The notes under the pieces are model-generated. The model saw nothing but the letters and a program-made list of their open reading frames with translations. It did no database searches and was not told the DNA's origin. Positions 14,837 to 22,758 of a stretch of 35,539 nt of DNA are shown here, one piece after another (position 1 is the first letter of the stretch; every line of letters starts with the position of its first letter). The stretch is from Planctomycetia bacterium. GTDB taxonomy: Bacteria; Planctomycetota; Planctomycetia; Pirellulales; S012-138. The stretch covers positions 1 through 35,539 of the forward strand of contig JACOUI010000230.1 of assembly GCA_016177915.1 (NCBI GenBank), read 5' to 3'. The translations under genes and the position numbers were made by a program.

Positions 14837-15394
14837 GCGCGGAAGCGCCGTACCGGGCATCCGAGTGGTGCAATGGCCGCTGAATCTCGCCGGAGAGAGG
14901 TCGCTGGCTGGTTGCGTCCTGGTGGGATTGGTGAGCGCCGCAGCCAAGTTGTGGGCGCGCCCCGCACACTTCTGTGCGGCGCACGGAATGGCACACGTTC
15001 CGTGCATTTTCGCTCGCCCAATTACTGGCGATCCCCTCCGGCTGCTAGAGCGCAGCTTAGACCAAAACGACGATCGCGATTCCCCTCGGCGATCCCTGGC
15101 GTCGCGCGCTGCCTCGTTCGGTTGCAGCCACCGCTTATTGGCAAGAGGCGGGACACCTTCATTCCATCGGTGGGCCGAACCAGAGCCACACCAGACGAGG
15201 TCAGGCAGCGCATAGCGTGAAACTGCTGCGCGGCCGTCAGTCGCTCAGAGTTGCCTTTGATAGCTAAAAGAACCACCCGTTTCGCTGCTCCATTCCCGCA
15301 AACTGACAGCGGCCCGAGGGCCGCGTCGCCAGTGCGACCGCGTCGCAATTGCGTGCCGCGAGGACATCTACAAGTCGATGTGTGCGCTGCTGCC
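14837..15394. other. Gene-free stretch with several hairpins
   Basis: No convincing gene on either strand. Several strong hairpins: CGGCGC-GGAA-GCGCCG (14835-14850, a tetraloop overlapping the promoter edge), CCGCACA-CTTC-TGTGCGG (14962-14979) and GCACGGAATG-5-CGTTCCGTGC (14981-15005). The last is followed by ATTTTC. A small structured RNA is possible but unproven. A sigma54-like element at 15345-15358 has one base too few between its boxes. Confidence 0.4.
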
Positions 15395-15958
15395 CTATGG
15401 AGTCACGGACGCCGCCACATCATCGACGTCTTTCTGCGGCGTGTCACCATTCGGCTCTGGGCATGTCGGCAAAGTGATTAGAAACGACGCTCCGTCCTCG
15501 GGCCGGCTCTTCAGCCGGATCTGACCGCCGTGGGCCTCGACGATCTCCTTGCAGATCGCCAGGCCCAGACCGCTCCCTCCGGAATCGCGCGAGCGCGTTT
15601 TGTCCACGCGCGTGAAGCGGTCGAAGATTGTCGGCTGATCCTGCGGCGGGATGCCCGGCCCCGTGTCGGATATGGTGAGCACAGCTCGTCCCTCTTCGCG
15701 GCGCAGCGAGACGTCTACCTTGCCGCTGTCGCGATTGTACCGGATTGCATTCGTCAAGAGGTTGGCGATCGCTTGGCTGAGGCGGTCCGCGTCGCCCGTG
15801 ACAGAGAGCGGCTCCAGGTCACAGGTGACATGAATATCGCGGCTTTCGGCCAACGGCGCCACGAAGGCGGCGCACTCTGTAATCAGCGGACAAAGCTCGA
15901 CGCGCTCGCGGCGCGATACGAGTCGGCCGGCATCCGCTCGTTTGGCCTGAGGTAGCAC
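15395..15958 (-). pseudogene. 5'-truncated sensor histidine kinase (ATPase domain only)
   Basis: 187 codons that begin just after where the phosphoacceptor domain should end (MLPQAKRADAGRLVSRRERV). They encode a complete HATPase_c domain: N box LLTNAIRYN, G1 ISDTGPGIPP, F box IFDRFTRVDK and G2 GGSGLGLAICKEIVEAHGG. The dimerisation/His domain, any HAMP and any sensor region are absent, and directly upstream DNA encodes a ferredoxin fragment on the other strand. It cannot autophosphorylate by itself. Most likely a relic left by a deletion; a role as a stand-alone ATPase module cannot be excluded. Confidence 0.75.
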
Positions 15959-15960
15959 GC

Positions 15961-16179
15961 ATGGCCAGCATTGGCTTTTTGTCGCGTCACTTGGCGTTCG
16001 CGGAAGCGCAGGTCGTGCCCGACGCCGCGCGCTGCGTGCAGTGCGGCTGCTGCTCGTACAACTGCCCGATCGGAATCGACGTGCGGGCGCACGCCTGGCG
16101 CGGCCGGCCCATCTACGACAGCCGCTGCCTGACCTGCCCTTCGGCTCGGCGCCCAGGGCCGCACCAATCGGCGAGCTGA
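15961..16179 (+). pseudogene. Truncated 4Fe-4S ferredoxin-type protein
   Basis: A 72-codon frame beginning MASIGFLSRHLAFAEAQVVP, then CVQCGCCSYNCPIGIDVRAH (first cluster motif CxxCxxCxxxCP) and YDSRCLTC, where a second motif CxxCxxCxxxCP should continue but instead reads PSARRPGPHQ and stops. GAGG lies eight bases before the ATG. The second cluster cannot form, so this looks like a relic of a two-cluster ferredoxin or of a larger iron-sulfur protein. Its start abuts the truncated kinase on the opposite strand, so one rearrangement may have cut both. Confidence 0.65.
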
Positions 16180-16527
16180 CAAACGACTGCGTGCCGCGAC
16201 GAGACTACTTCCCACTGGACAAACTGGTTGACGCGTCGCTTGACGAAAAGGAACGGGTCTTTGGAGTCGCAGCGACTATCCTACTTGCAGCACTTGGTCA
16301 AACGCGCGGACGGCTTCCCGTGTCCGGCTGGGCGCGGCCGATTCTTGCGGCCGCGCTCAAGGAGAGAGAATGCCGTTCGATTGCGGTCAAAGCGATGGAG
16401 AAAATGCCCGGGCGCAACGAACCCTATCGCTACGCGATTCCGCAGAGCACGGCGCAGAAGCTGGCCAAGCTGCTGGTCGCTAGCTCCGTTGTTCAACCGC
16501 GGCCGAGATTGACGCGAGGCCGGACCG
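16180..16527. other. Stretch without a recognised gene
   Basis: One plus-strand frame encodes MPGRNEPYRYAIPQSTAQKL around 16405-16470, which looks protein-like and could be a decayed gene, but I cannot assign it. No promoter element was seen. Confidence 0.35.
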
Positions 16528-16550
16528 AAAAAAAGCGGGCCCGGCCCCGC
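16528..16550 (-). terminator. Intrinsic terminator after the YXWGXW gene
   Basis: The minus strand forms GCGGG-loop-CCCGC followed by seven T residues, 75 bases past the stop of the gene at 16625. Just 3' on the plus strand (16540-16588) a larger imperfect hairpin, CGCGAAAGTGCGT/ACGCACTCTCGCG, overlaps it. Together they mark the end of the DUF1328-PRC-YXWGXW unit. Confidence 0.75.
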
Positions 16551-16624
16551 GAAAGTGCGTTTTCACGCACTCTCGCGAAGCCGGGACCCACGCACGCCTT
16601 GTTTGCTCTCACAACGCCGACGTC

Positions 16625-18649
16625 TCAACGGCGCTTGGCCGTCGGCGCCACCGGTCGGGCCAGCGACGGCCCCTCCTTGATCTCCGGCCGCGGCTCGGGA
16701 CGCGGCCGGGGATACTTGACCGCGTCGTCCTTCTTGTCCGGCTTGTCAGGCCGCGGCGGCTTGACCTTCGGCGCCTCGGGGCGCTCCGGCCGTTTCACTT
16801 CGGGCTGCGGCTGAGGGCGCGGTTTCGGCGGCTCCACACGCGGTTGGGGACGCGGCGTCTCGCGAGGCGGCTGCGGCCGCGGTTGAGGCTTGACCTCGGG
16901 TCGCGCTTGGGGCTGCGGCCGGGGTTGCGCCGCCGGTGGACGCTGATCCGGGCGCTCGCCGGCGCCTGGCCGCGGCGTCGGCCTCGGACGTTCCGGACGC
17001 TCGCCCGCGCCTGGTCGCGGAACTGCGGGGCGTTCCCCGGCGCCAGGCCGCGGCACTTCCGGTCGCTCGCCTCCCCCCGGTCGGGGCGTCGGCCGCGGAC
17101 GCTCGCCAGCGCCCGGCCGCGGCGTCGGGCGTTCTGGCCGCTCGCCCGCGCCTGGTCGCGGCACCTCCGGTCGCTCTCCGGCGCCCGGTCGCGGAGTCGG
17201 CCTCGGCCGCTCCGGCCGCTCCCCGGCGCCCGGCCGCGGAATCGTGGGCCGTTCCGGCCGTTCTCCCGCTCCGGGCTGGGTGGGCCGACCCGGACGCTCT
17301 GCGCCAGGCTGTGGCTTTTCCGACGCGATGGGCGACCGGGGCCGTCGCACGCGAGAGGGCGCCTCGCCCTCCCGCGGCGGCCGTGCCTCTTCCTGGGCCT
17401 CCAGTTTCTGACGTTCCAGGACAAAGTCGCGCGCTTGCTGGGCCTGTTTCGCGATTGCCGCGCGGCGATTTTCGTCGAGGCGCTCCAGCCGAATCGACGT
17501 GTCCGGCGACTGGCTCACTTCGGCCAGCGACCTCACCAGCGACGTTCGCCGCTCGCGCTCGGGACGATCCTCCGCGGCCACAAACGTCCGCGACGGACGG
17601 TCGGCGTCGTTCTGACTCCGGTCCCGATAGCTCGCCCGCAGATTCGCCTCCCAGTTGCCCTCCCGCCGCAGATCGTGGTGGTGATGATGGTGGTAGGCGA
17701 AGATCGGGTCATACCCGAAATCGCTGTGATGGAAGGCGAACCACGGGAAGATGCCGACGCTCAGGTAATTCGACGCATAGTAGTCGCCGAAATAGTAGTG
17801 GCAATGCCGCGGCCGCACGAACAAGTGATCCGTGAAGAGGGCCAAGTCCACAACCGCGTGCGGCGAGAAGCGGAAGCCGCGCCGCGCGTAAATATCGGCG
17901 TCAAAGTAGACGGGCGCGAACAAGAGCCCGCGCCGCACGACGACAAAATCCCAGTAGCCGTCGACGAAGACGTAGCCGCGCGGAGTCCAGCAGTAATGGG
18001 CCGGGCACCAAATCCAATTGGGGTTGGCGACGTACCAGTAGCCGGGCCGCCAAACGTAGCGCGCTTCGCGCCAGTACCAGCAACCGGGCGCCCAAACGTA
18101 TTCCTCAGAGGGCGGCTCCGAAGACGGGCCAGCCTCCAGGGTCGCGGGAGGCTCCGGCAAGTATTCGCTTTCCTCGGCGCCCGCGACCGCCCAATATCCC
18201 GACACCCATTGCCAGCCGCCCTCGACCTGGACCCAGTAGCCGGGCACCCACTCGCGGCCCGGCGGGATGAAGCGATAGAAACCGCTGACCCACAGGAAGT
18301 TCTCGCGTTCGTCGTCCCAGCTCCAGTAGCCGGGGATCCAAACGGAGTCCTCTCCCGCCGGCCTCTGGTCCGGCGCCAACTCTTCGATCGGCTCGGGCGG
18401 CTGCTTGGGCGCCACGAGGCCTTCCTCCGGCTTAAATACGACCGGTTCGGCGAACGCCTCGTGCACGGGGCCTCGCGCGAGGACCTCGATGCCCGCCTCC
18501 GCTTCCACGCCGGCTTCGGCCGGTTGTCGGCCTGTGGGTGGTGGTGCGCCTGGAGGCTGCTGGGCCGGGGCGCCCGGGCTGACGAGCAGCAGGGTGGACG
18601 CGATGGTTGCCGAGATCGCGGCCCGCACGATGGTTCGAAGGCGACTCAT
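16625..18649 (-). CDS. YXWGXW-repeat exported protein with proline-rich repeat tail
   Basis: 674 residues. Signal peptide at about 1-29 (IASTLLLVSPGAPAQ). Residues ~100-240 hold several YXWGXW-type repeats: DSVWIPGYWSWDD, REWVPGYWVQVEGGWQWVSG, EYVWAPGCWYWRE, RYVWRPGYWYVANPNWIW and YVFVDGYWDF. An aromatic region follows, ending in six histidines (AYHHHHHHD, near residue 315). Residues ~445-650 are a low-complexity tail of RPGAGERPE-type repeats turning into P, R, K and Q. The family is common in Planctomycetota and is thought to be an envelope protein; no activity is known. The basic proline-rich tail could bind cell wall, DNA or polyphosphate, but that is speculation. GGGAG precedes the ATG. 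Confidence 0.9.
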   Translation of the reverse strand: MSRLRTIVRAAISATIASTLLLVSPGAPAQQPPGAPPPTGRQPAEAGVEAEAGIEVLARGPVHEAFAEPVVFKPEEGLVAPKQPPEPIEELAPDQRPAGEDSVWIPGYWSWDDERENFLWVSGFYRFIPPGREWVPGYWVQVEGGWQWVSGYWAVAGAEESEYLPEPPATLEAGPSSEPPSEEYVWAPGCWYWREARYVWRPGYWYVANPNWIWCPAHYCWTPRGYVFVDGYWDFVVVRRGLLFAPVYFDADIYARRGFRFSPHAVVDLALFTDHLFVRPRHCHYYFGDYYASNYLSVGIFPWFAFHHSDFGYDPIFAYHHHHHHDLRREGNWEANLRASYRDRSQNDADRPSRTFVAAEDRPERERRTSLVRSLAEVSQSPDTSIRLERLDENRRAAIAKQAQQARDFVLERQKLEAQEEARPPREGEAPSRVRRPRSPIASEKPQPGAERPGRPTQPGAGERPERPTIPRPGAGERPERPRPTPRPGAGERPEVPRPGAGERPERPTPRPGAGERPRPTPRPGGGERPEVPRPGAGERPAVPRPGAGERPERPRPTPRPGAGERPDQRPPAAQPRPQPQARPEVKPQPRPQPPRETPRPQPRVEPPKPRPQPQPEVKRPERPEAPKVKPPRPDKPDKKDDAVKYPRPRPEPRPEIKEGPSLARPVAPTAKRR
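16945..17285 (-). repeat. Tandem RPGAGERPE-type coding repeats
   Basis: About eleven imperfect copies of a unit coding for RPGAGERPE, with spacers of RPTP, VPRP or PTPRP. They lie inside the YXWGXW gene. Copy number is likely variable between strains and the region is prone to assembly collapse. Confidence 0.85.
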
Positions 18650-18701
18650 GTTTTCATGCTCCCTGTGAGACAGGACCCCTTGGCATCGAGGTCACAGTTT
18701 G

Positions 18702-19643
18702 TCAGTTCTTCCGAGCGTCGTTCCCCTCGCTTTTTTCAGGCCCGCCCGCCGGCTCCTTCGCCGGCTCCGGCGGCGGCTTGTGGCGTGCCGCGTGCAGCAG
18801 TTCGTCCAGCACGTTTGCCTTCCGGGCGATTTCGACCGCCGGCATCGTGACCACCTCGCCCTCGCGGAGAATGGCGCTACCGTGCGAGTCACGGATGTCG
18901 TGATCGACGGGGCGGCCCAGGGCGCGCGTGATGCGCAGCTCCCCGATCGCCTGAACGGCGACGTCGCACATCTCGTCGGCCTTTTCCTGGGCGCCGTCCA
19001 TGAGTTCGACCACCACTTTCTGGACTTCTTTGGCCCCCTCGCGCGTGAAATCGCCTGCGGTGCGGAGGGCCTTTTTCAGCCCTCCGGACCCGGTTTTCGG
19101 CTCGGCGCCGGCCGTCTCGGCCTCGCTCTGCCCGGCATCGTTCTGGGTGATTTCGGCGGCGGCGTCCGCGCTGACGACCACGGCGTCGTCTCCGACGACC
19201 GCGTCGTCGCTGGCGGAAACGACCGAACGTCCGGAGATCATGTCCGCCAGCACCCCCCGGGAGACCTCGAAGGACTTCACGTCGCCGGTGCGGGGGTCGA
19301 AGTCGATGTCCCTGATCGTCCCCAGTTCCCGCCCCTCGGATGAAATCAACTTCGTTCCTTTCAATCGCAAGTGCCGATCGAGGGCCTCCTGGATATCGGC
19401 GACCTTGCCGGCCTCGACGATGGCCTCCGACGAGCGGACCATCACCGCGTCCTCGCCGAACGCTTGAACGTCGCGCAGCGGCAGCACGCGGGCCGGCGCG
19501 CCAAACCACCCGCCCTTTTCAACCAGCAACGCGACGACGCGTTTGTGCGCGCGGTCCACGACCAGGTCCTTCACCTGCTCGACTTCCACGCCGCGGTCGA
19601 CGGCGATGACGGGCAGCCCGATGATCTGGTTTCCTTTGCACAT
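18702..19643 (-). CDS. PRC-barrel protein with two barrels
   Basis: 313 residues. First PRC barrel about 1-75 (NQIIGLPVIAVDRGVEVEQV, VVDRAHKRVVALLVEKGGWF), second about 92-165 (GTKLISSEGRELGTIRDIDF, DPRTGDVKSFEVSRGVLADM). A long linker follows with an acidic/alanine stretch and a helical region (DFTREGAKEVQKVVVELMDG, MCDVAVQAIGELRITRALGR). The tail KPPPEPAKEPAGGPEKSEG is disordered. PRC barrels are small protein- or RNA-contact domains. AGGAGAT and AAAGG precede the ATG. It lies between the small secreted protein and the YXWGXW gene in a minus-strand series. Confidence 0.85.
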   Translation of the reverse strand: MCKGNQIIGLPVIAVDRGVEVEQVKDLVVDRAHKRVVALLVEKGGWFGAPARVLPLRDVQAFGEDAVMVRSSEAIVEAGKVADIQEALDRHLRLKGTKLISSEGRELGTIRDIDFDPRTGDVKSFEVSRGVLADMISGRSVVSASDDAVVGDDAVVVSADAAAEITQNDAGQSEAETAGAEPKTGSGGLKKALRTAGDFTREGAKEVQKVVVELMDGAQEKADEMCDVAVQAIGELRITRALGRPVDHDIRDSHGSAILREGEVVTMPAVEIARKANVLDELLHAARHKPPPEPAKEPAGGPEKSEGNDARKN

Positions 19644-19695
19644 GACCTTTATCTCCTGAACAACACCCGCGCCGAATTGTTCGCACGGCGCCGCG

Positions 19696-20013
19696 TCAAT
19701 AGGGAGTTCGCGCTTCGATCACCGTCGCCAACAGGCCCAAAGTGCGTCGCTCCATCGTCACGTGGACGAAGTCGCCGATGGCCAGGTCGGCCAGTCGCGC
19801 CCCCGCGCCGTCGCGCGTGATCCGCGCGTCAGGGGCGACCCCCAGCGTCATCATCTCGCCGCCGTCCAGGGTCTGGACGATGACCTTGGCGTCCGCCGTC
19901 CCCATGACCTTGCCATAGAGATCGTTCTCCGCCGGACGGGCAGCCAGCAGCGCCGCCCCCGCCAGAAGAATGGCAAGTGCCAGACCGAGTACGTGCCGGT
20001 TCAGCATGTTCAT
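19696..20013 (-). CDS. Small exported beta-rich protein (105 aa)
   Basis: Signal peptide at about 1-26 (MNMLNRHVLGLALAILLAGA, ALLAARPA). The mature part reads YGKVMGTADAKVIVQTLDGG, then ARITRDGAGARLADLAIGDF and VHVTMERR. It is clearly related to the protein at 26320-26640, sharing the pattern GKV, ARI-x-x-DG, L-x-DL-x-x-G, V-x-VT. I know no named family; the pattern suggests a small OB- or DUF5666-like beta barrel. GGGAG lies eight bases before the ATG. Confidence 0.75.
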   Translation of the reverse strand: MNMLNRHVLGLALAILLAGAALLAARPAENDLYGKVMGTADAKVIVQTLDGGEMMTLGVAPDARITRDGAGARLADLAIGDFVHVTMERRTLGLLATVIEARTPY

Positions 20014-20073
20014 GGCTGGACTCCCGGATTCTTGCTCCCTTTGACGAGCAGGCCGAACGCTCAATTCAAACGC

Positions 20074-20244
20074 CTATGCCGACGGGCGGCGGACGCCGCC
20101 GAAAAGTAAGCTCAGGATGAACAGCACGAGAAACACGACGAACAAAACCTGCGCAATGCTCGCTGCAGTTCCGGCGATCCCGCCGAATCCCAACAGAGCG
20201 GCGATCAGTGCGACGATCAGGAATACCAAACTCCAGTACAGCAT
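20074..20244 (-). CDS. DUF1328 small membrane protein
   Basis: 56 residues: [40 protein letters not shown], then [10 protein letters not shown]. This is the full DUF1328 (YtjA-like) pattern, two membrane helices with a G-I-A-G-T-A-x-x-I-A turn. These proteins are stress-induced in many bacteria and of unknown function. GGAGG is five bases before the ATG. It is first in the probable operon that continues to the YXWGXW gene and is preceded by a consensus sigma54 promoter. Confidence 0.92.
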   Translation of the reverse strand: MLYWSLVFLIVALIAALLGFGGIAGTAASIAQVLFVVFLVLFILSLLFGGVRRPSA

Positions 20245-20348
20245 GGTGTCCTCCTCCGACATCAGGCGCCCAAGGTCACGAAGAAAGTCATGGTGCAGCG
20301 TCTTGGGCAGCGTCGGCGATATTTGTTCATCGCCCGAATCGGAGGGTC

Positions 20349-20363
20349 GCAAGGGGCGTGCCA
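20349..20363 (-). promoter_or_regulatory. Consensus sigma54 promoter for the DUF1328-PRC-YXWGXW unit
   Basis: The minus strand reads TGGCACG-N4-TTGC, an exact core match with correct spacing. The predicted start is near 20337, 93 nt before the DUF1328 start. Confidence 0.85.
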
Positions 20364-20777
20364 ATCCGCGCCGAGGTGCGATGAACGTGGATCGCTTCGC
20401 GCCTAAGTGGCCCCGACGCAAGTATTTGCACGCGGTCGATCGGCGGAGCTGTGGCGCAGGCGACGGTGCGTCGGATGGTTGGCTAACGTCAGATTGCTGG
20501 CCAACCGGTCATGTTGCCCGCCATGCTGCCATCCACAGTTCGCCGGCTGTTTGCTGGCCGCAGCCGATCGCCCCGATGCCACGTTGCTGAGCTTCGAAGA
20601 ATGGGATGAATGCCGGTGCGCGCGATCTGGCGGACGACCGGCCCTTGTGGTTGACAAGCGACCGTGGGCCGAATGCCACTTCGCGCCGCGCCGTCGCTCT
20701 GCCGGATCCAGTGCTACGTCGCAACCTCGGCTTCGTGGGAAACTTGCGTCAGGCAATGGCCCGAGGGCTTTCCCTGA

Positions 20778-20792
20778 AGGCACGAAAAGTGC
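20778..20792 (+). promoter_or_regulatory. Sigma54-type promoter for csrA
   Basis: Reads AGGCACG-N4-GTGCA with GG at 20779-20780 and GC at 20791-20792. The predicted start is near 20803, giving a leader of about 37 nt that contains the putative CsrA site. Confidence 0.65.
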
Positions 20793-20823
20793 AAATCCGC
20801 GTATCACGTGTAGGGAGCAGGTA

Positions 20824-20832
20824 ACACGGAGG
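20824..20832 (+). promoter_or_regulatory. Candidate CsrA-binding site overlapping the csrA ribosome-binding site
   Basis: ACACGGAGG, close to the core ACANGGA of CsrA targets, coincides with the GGAGG ribosome-binding site seven bases before the csrA ATG. Autorepression by occlusion is the known pattern in other bacteria; here it is inferred from sequence only. Confidence 0.5.
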
Positions 20833-20839
20833 CAAAGCG

Positions 20840-21049
20840 ATGTTGATTCTCACGCGTGGATTGGGCGAGGACGTCCTTATCGATCATCGAATTCGTGTGC
20901 GCGTCGTCGCCGTTTTTGGACAGCAAGTCCGCATCGGCGTTTGTGCGCCCGCCTCGGTCCCCGTCGATCATGATGAATTGGACGGGGAATACCGCGATGC
21001 CGCGGGCTACCCGGTGTTTTCGCGAGTCGAAGGCGAGGTCCGACCATGA
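20840..21049 (+). CDS. csrA: Carbon storage regulator CsrA
   Basis: 69 residues: MLILTRGLGEDVLIDHRIRV, RVVAVFGQQVRIGVCAPASV and PVDHDELDGEYR. These are the CsrA beta strands, with the RNA-contacting ends LILTR and VRIGV-APxxVPVxR/H-EL. CsrA binds GGA-containing mRNA leaders and represses or stabilises them. The usual VHREEI reads VDHDEL, so the arginine important for RNA contact in E. coli (R44) is replaced by His or Asp, which may alter affinity. Its TGA overlaps the ATG of the next gene by four bases, coupling it to the universal stress protein. Confidence 0.93.
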   Translation: MLILTRGLGEDVLIDHRIRVRVVAVFGQQVRIGVCAPASVPVDHDELDGEYRDAAGYPVFSRVEGEVRP

Positions 21050-21510
21050 TCGAACTCAAGCGGATCCTGGTGCCCGTTGACTTTGACCAGCCCTCGGAAA
21101 AGGCGCTGCACTACGGCACGGCGCTGGCCGAGGCGTTCGGCGCAACCGTCTTCGTCGTCCACGTCACACAAGCGCCGATGCTGGCCACGGCCCCGGGAAC
21201 GATCCCGGGATATGGCTCGGCCCTGGCGGACGAATGCGACGAAGCTCAGCGGTCGGCCCATGCGCGCCTGCAACGGTTCCTTGGCGACGAGCATTCCACG
21301 GCACATGGTATTGTGCGGCTGGGCTTCGTGCGGCTCGGCGCCCCCGTGGCCGAGATCGTCCACTTCGCCAAAGAGCAGGGGATCGACTTGATCGTCATGG
21401 GCACGCACGGACGAGGGCCGGTCGCCCACATGCTCCTGGGGAGCTCGGCGGAGGAGGTCGTGAGAACGGCCCCCTTGTCCCGTGCTCACGGTCCGCCCCG
21501 ATCAGCATGA
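21046..21510 (+). CDS. Universal stress protein with shifted C-terminus
   Basis: 154 codons. The USP fold is clear: MIELKRILVPVDFDQPSEKA, ALHYGTALAEAFGATVFVVH and the nucleotide site IDLIVMGTHGRGPVAHMLLG, SSAEEVVRTAP. After TAP the reading frame gives LSRAHGPPRSA, whereas the next frame gives the expected last strand CPVLTVRPDQHEFVAA ending at 21526. One extra base in the CCCCCTTG run around 21470 would explain this. All ATP-loop residues remain, but the last beta strand used for dimerisation is lost. It could be a real mutation or a homopolymer read error. Translationally coupled to csrA. Confidence 0.88.
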   Translation: MIELKRILVPVDFDQPSEKALHYGTALAEAFGATVFVVHVTQAPMLATAPGTIPGYGSALADECDEAQRSAHARLQRFLGDEHSTAHGIVRLGFVRLGAPVAEIVHFAKEQGIDLIVMGTHGRGPVAHMLLGSSAEEVVRTAPLSRAHGPPRSA

Positions 21511-21595
21511 GTTCGTGGCGGCATGAGGGGCCGACCGTTTCCAACTTCGGCAGGGAGTCTGTCGCGACGCAAAACTCTGACAGGAGCGCCCGGAC

Positions 21596-22741
21596 ATGAA
21601 GGGATCGTGGAGAATCGCACAAATCGCAGGCGTTCGCCTGTACGTTCACTGGACCGTGCTGATTCTCAGCGGTTGGTTCGCGCTCATTCAGATGCGGTTG
21701 GATGATGCGGCGGCGGACAACGTCCGCCGCCTGGCGGAAGGAACCGGGCTGGCACTGATGGTCCTGGTCTGTCTGCTCTTGCACGAAGCCGCGCACGCGG
21801 TCGTCGCCTGGCGGCACGGAATCGGCACGCAGGAAGTCACGTTGCTGCCGCTGGGCGGAGTCGCCCGGCTGGAGGCAACGCCCGAGGAGCCGACGCAGGA
21901 ATTGTGGATTGCGTTGGCCGGGCCGGCCGTCCATCTGGCGATTGCTGGCGGAATTTACGGGCTCTTGGACGACCAGGCTGCGGCGATGCCCTGGTCGGCG
22001 CTGACGCTTACCGGCGGGCCCTTTCTGCTCAAGCTGATGGCGGCGAATCTGGCCCTGGGAGTGTTGAATCTGCTGCCGGCGATGCCGCTTGACGGGGGGC
22101 GCGTGCTGCGGGCGGTGCTGGCCTTCGGCACCGATTACGCGCAGGCGACGCGCGTCGCCGCCGGACTGGGGTACGTCCTTTGCGTTGCGTCGGCCGCGCT
22201 CGGCTTGTTTTCCAATCCCCTCTGGCTTTTCGTTTCGCTAGCCGTCCTGGCGGGCGCCAAGGCCGAGGCGCACACGGTGCAAACGCAGGCCGCCCTGGGA
22301 AACGCCCGCGTGCGCCAGGCGATGCGGCGGCGGCTGCGCACGGTGACGGAAGACGAAACGCTTGCGGACGTCGTAGGCGAGGTGGTCGCCGGCGAGCAGC
22401 TCGATTTTCCCGTGGTGCGCGACGAGCGCCTGGTGGGGATGCTGTTTCAAAAGGACCTGCTGCGCAAGTTGTCGGACGAGGGGCGGAGCGTGCGCGTCAG
22501 CGAAGTCTTGCGACGCGCTCCGGCCCTGCGGCCGACGCAGGATCTAGCGGACGCGTGCCAGGTCCTGCGCGAGCTGGGATGCACGTCGCTGCCGGTCGTT
22601 CAAGACGGCCATCTGGTGGGACTTCTGACGCTCAAGAACATGGCCCAGTGGACGACCCTCTACGCGGCGCTGCACTTGGGCTCGGGGGCGGTTCACGACG
22701 ACGACGAACAGGCCGAGCAACTGGTCTCCCTCATGCGTTGA
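21596..22741 (+). CDS. Site-2 protease family (M50) metalloprotease with CBS pair
   Basis: 381 residues. Intramembrane zinc protease: HEAAH at residues 63-67 within a membrane helix (zinc ligands and catalytic Glu), and the third ligand in NLLPAMPLDGGRV (Asp near 166). About six membrane segments lie between residues 15 and 235. A cytoplasmic CBS pair occupies about 240-365 (RTVTEDETLADVVGEVVAGE, ALRPTQDLADACQVLREL, VGLLTLKNM). This architecture resembles Mycobacterium Rip3 and archaeal/cyanobacterial homologues, where nucleotide binding by CBS may gate cleavage. Candidate substrates are membrane-bound regulators; the nearby anti-sigma lacks a membrane segment. AGGAG precedes the ATG; probably last in the csrA-usp transcript. 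Confidence 0.93.
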   Translation: MKGSWRIAQIAGVRLYVHWTVLILSGWFALIQMRLDDAAADNVRRLAEGTGLALMVLVCLLLHEAAHAVVAWRHGIGTQEVTLLPLGGVARLEATPEEPTQELWIALAGPAVHLAIAGGIYGLLDDQAAAMPWSALTLTGGPFLLKLMAANLALGVLNLLPAMPLDGGRVLRAVLAFGTDYAQATRVAAGLGYVLCVASAALGLFSNPLWLFVSLAVLAGAKAEAHTVQTQAALGNARVRQAMRRRLRTVTEDETLADVVGEVVAGEQLDFPVVRDERLVGMLFQKDLLRKLSDEGRSVRVSEVLRRAPALRPTQDLADACQVLRELGCTSLPVVQDGHLVGLLTLKNMAQWTTLYAALHLGSGAVHDDDEQAEQLVSLMR

Positions 22742-22758
22742 GGTGCAAGACACGTCCG

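Larger units (their letters stand above)
20245..20839. other. Divergent control region between DUF1328 and csrA units
   Basis: 595 bases without a convincing gene. It holds two divergent sigma54-type promoters, a 7-bp hairpin GGTTGGC/GCCAACC (about 20476-20505) and GACGCAA/TTGCGTC motifs at 20415-20421 and 20744-20750. Enhancer sites for an NtrC-type activator would be expected in this space. Confidence 0.6.

Noticed and set aside
15022..15348. 108-codon minus-strand frame in the gap before the truncated kinase
   Set aside because: No domain, no ribosome-binding site that I can see, and other frames over the same bases are equally open.
15345..15358. Sigma54-like element on the minus strand with CGGCACG and TTGC
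   Set aside because: Only nine bases separate GG and GC; the spacing is strict for sigma54, and no convincing gene follows.
16006..16020. Sigma54-like element upstream of the truncated kinase
   Set aside because: The -24 side GGGCACG is good but the -12 box is GCGC, and it lies inside the ferredoxin remnant.
16405..16500. Protein-like stretch MPGRNEPYRYAIPQSTAQKL
   Set aside because: It looks like part of a real protein, perhaps a decayed mobile-element gene, but I cannot name the family and no flanking inverted repeats or duplicated target bases were found.
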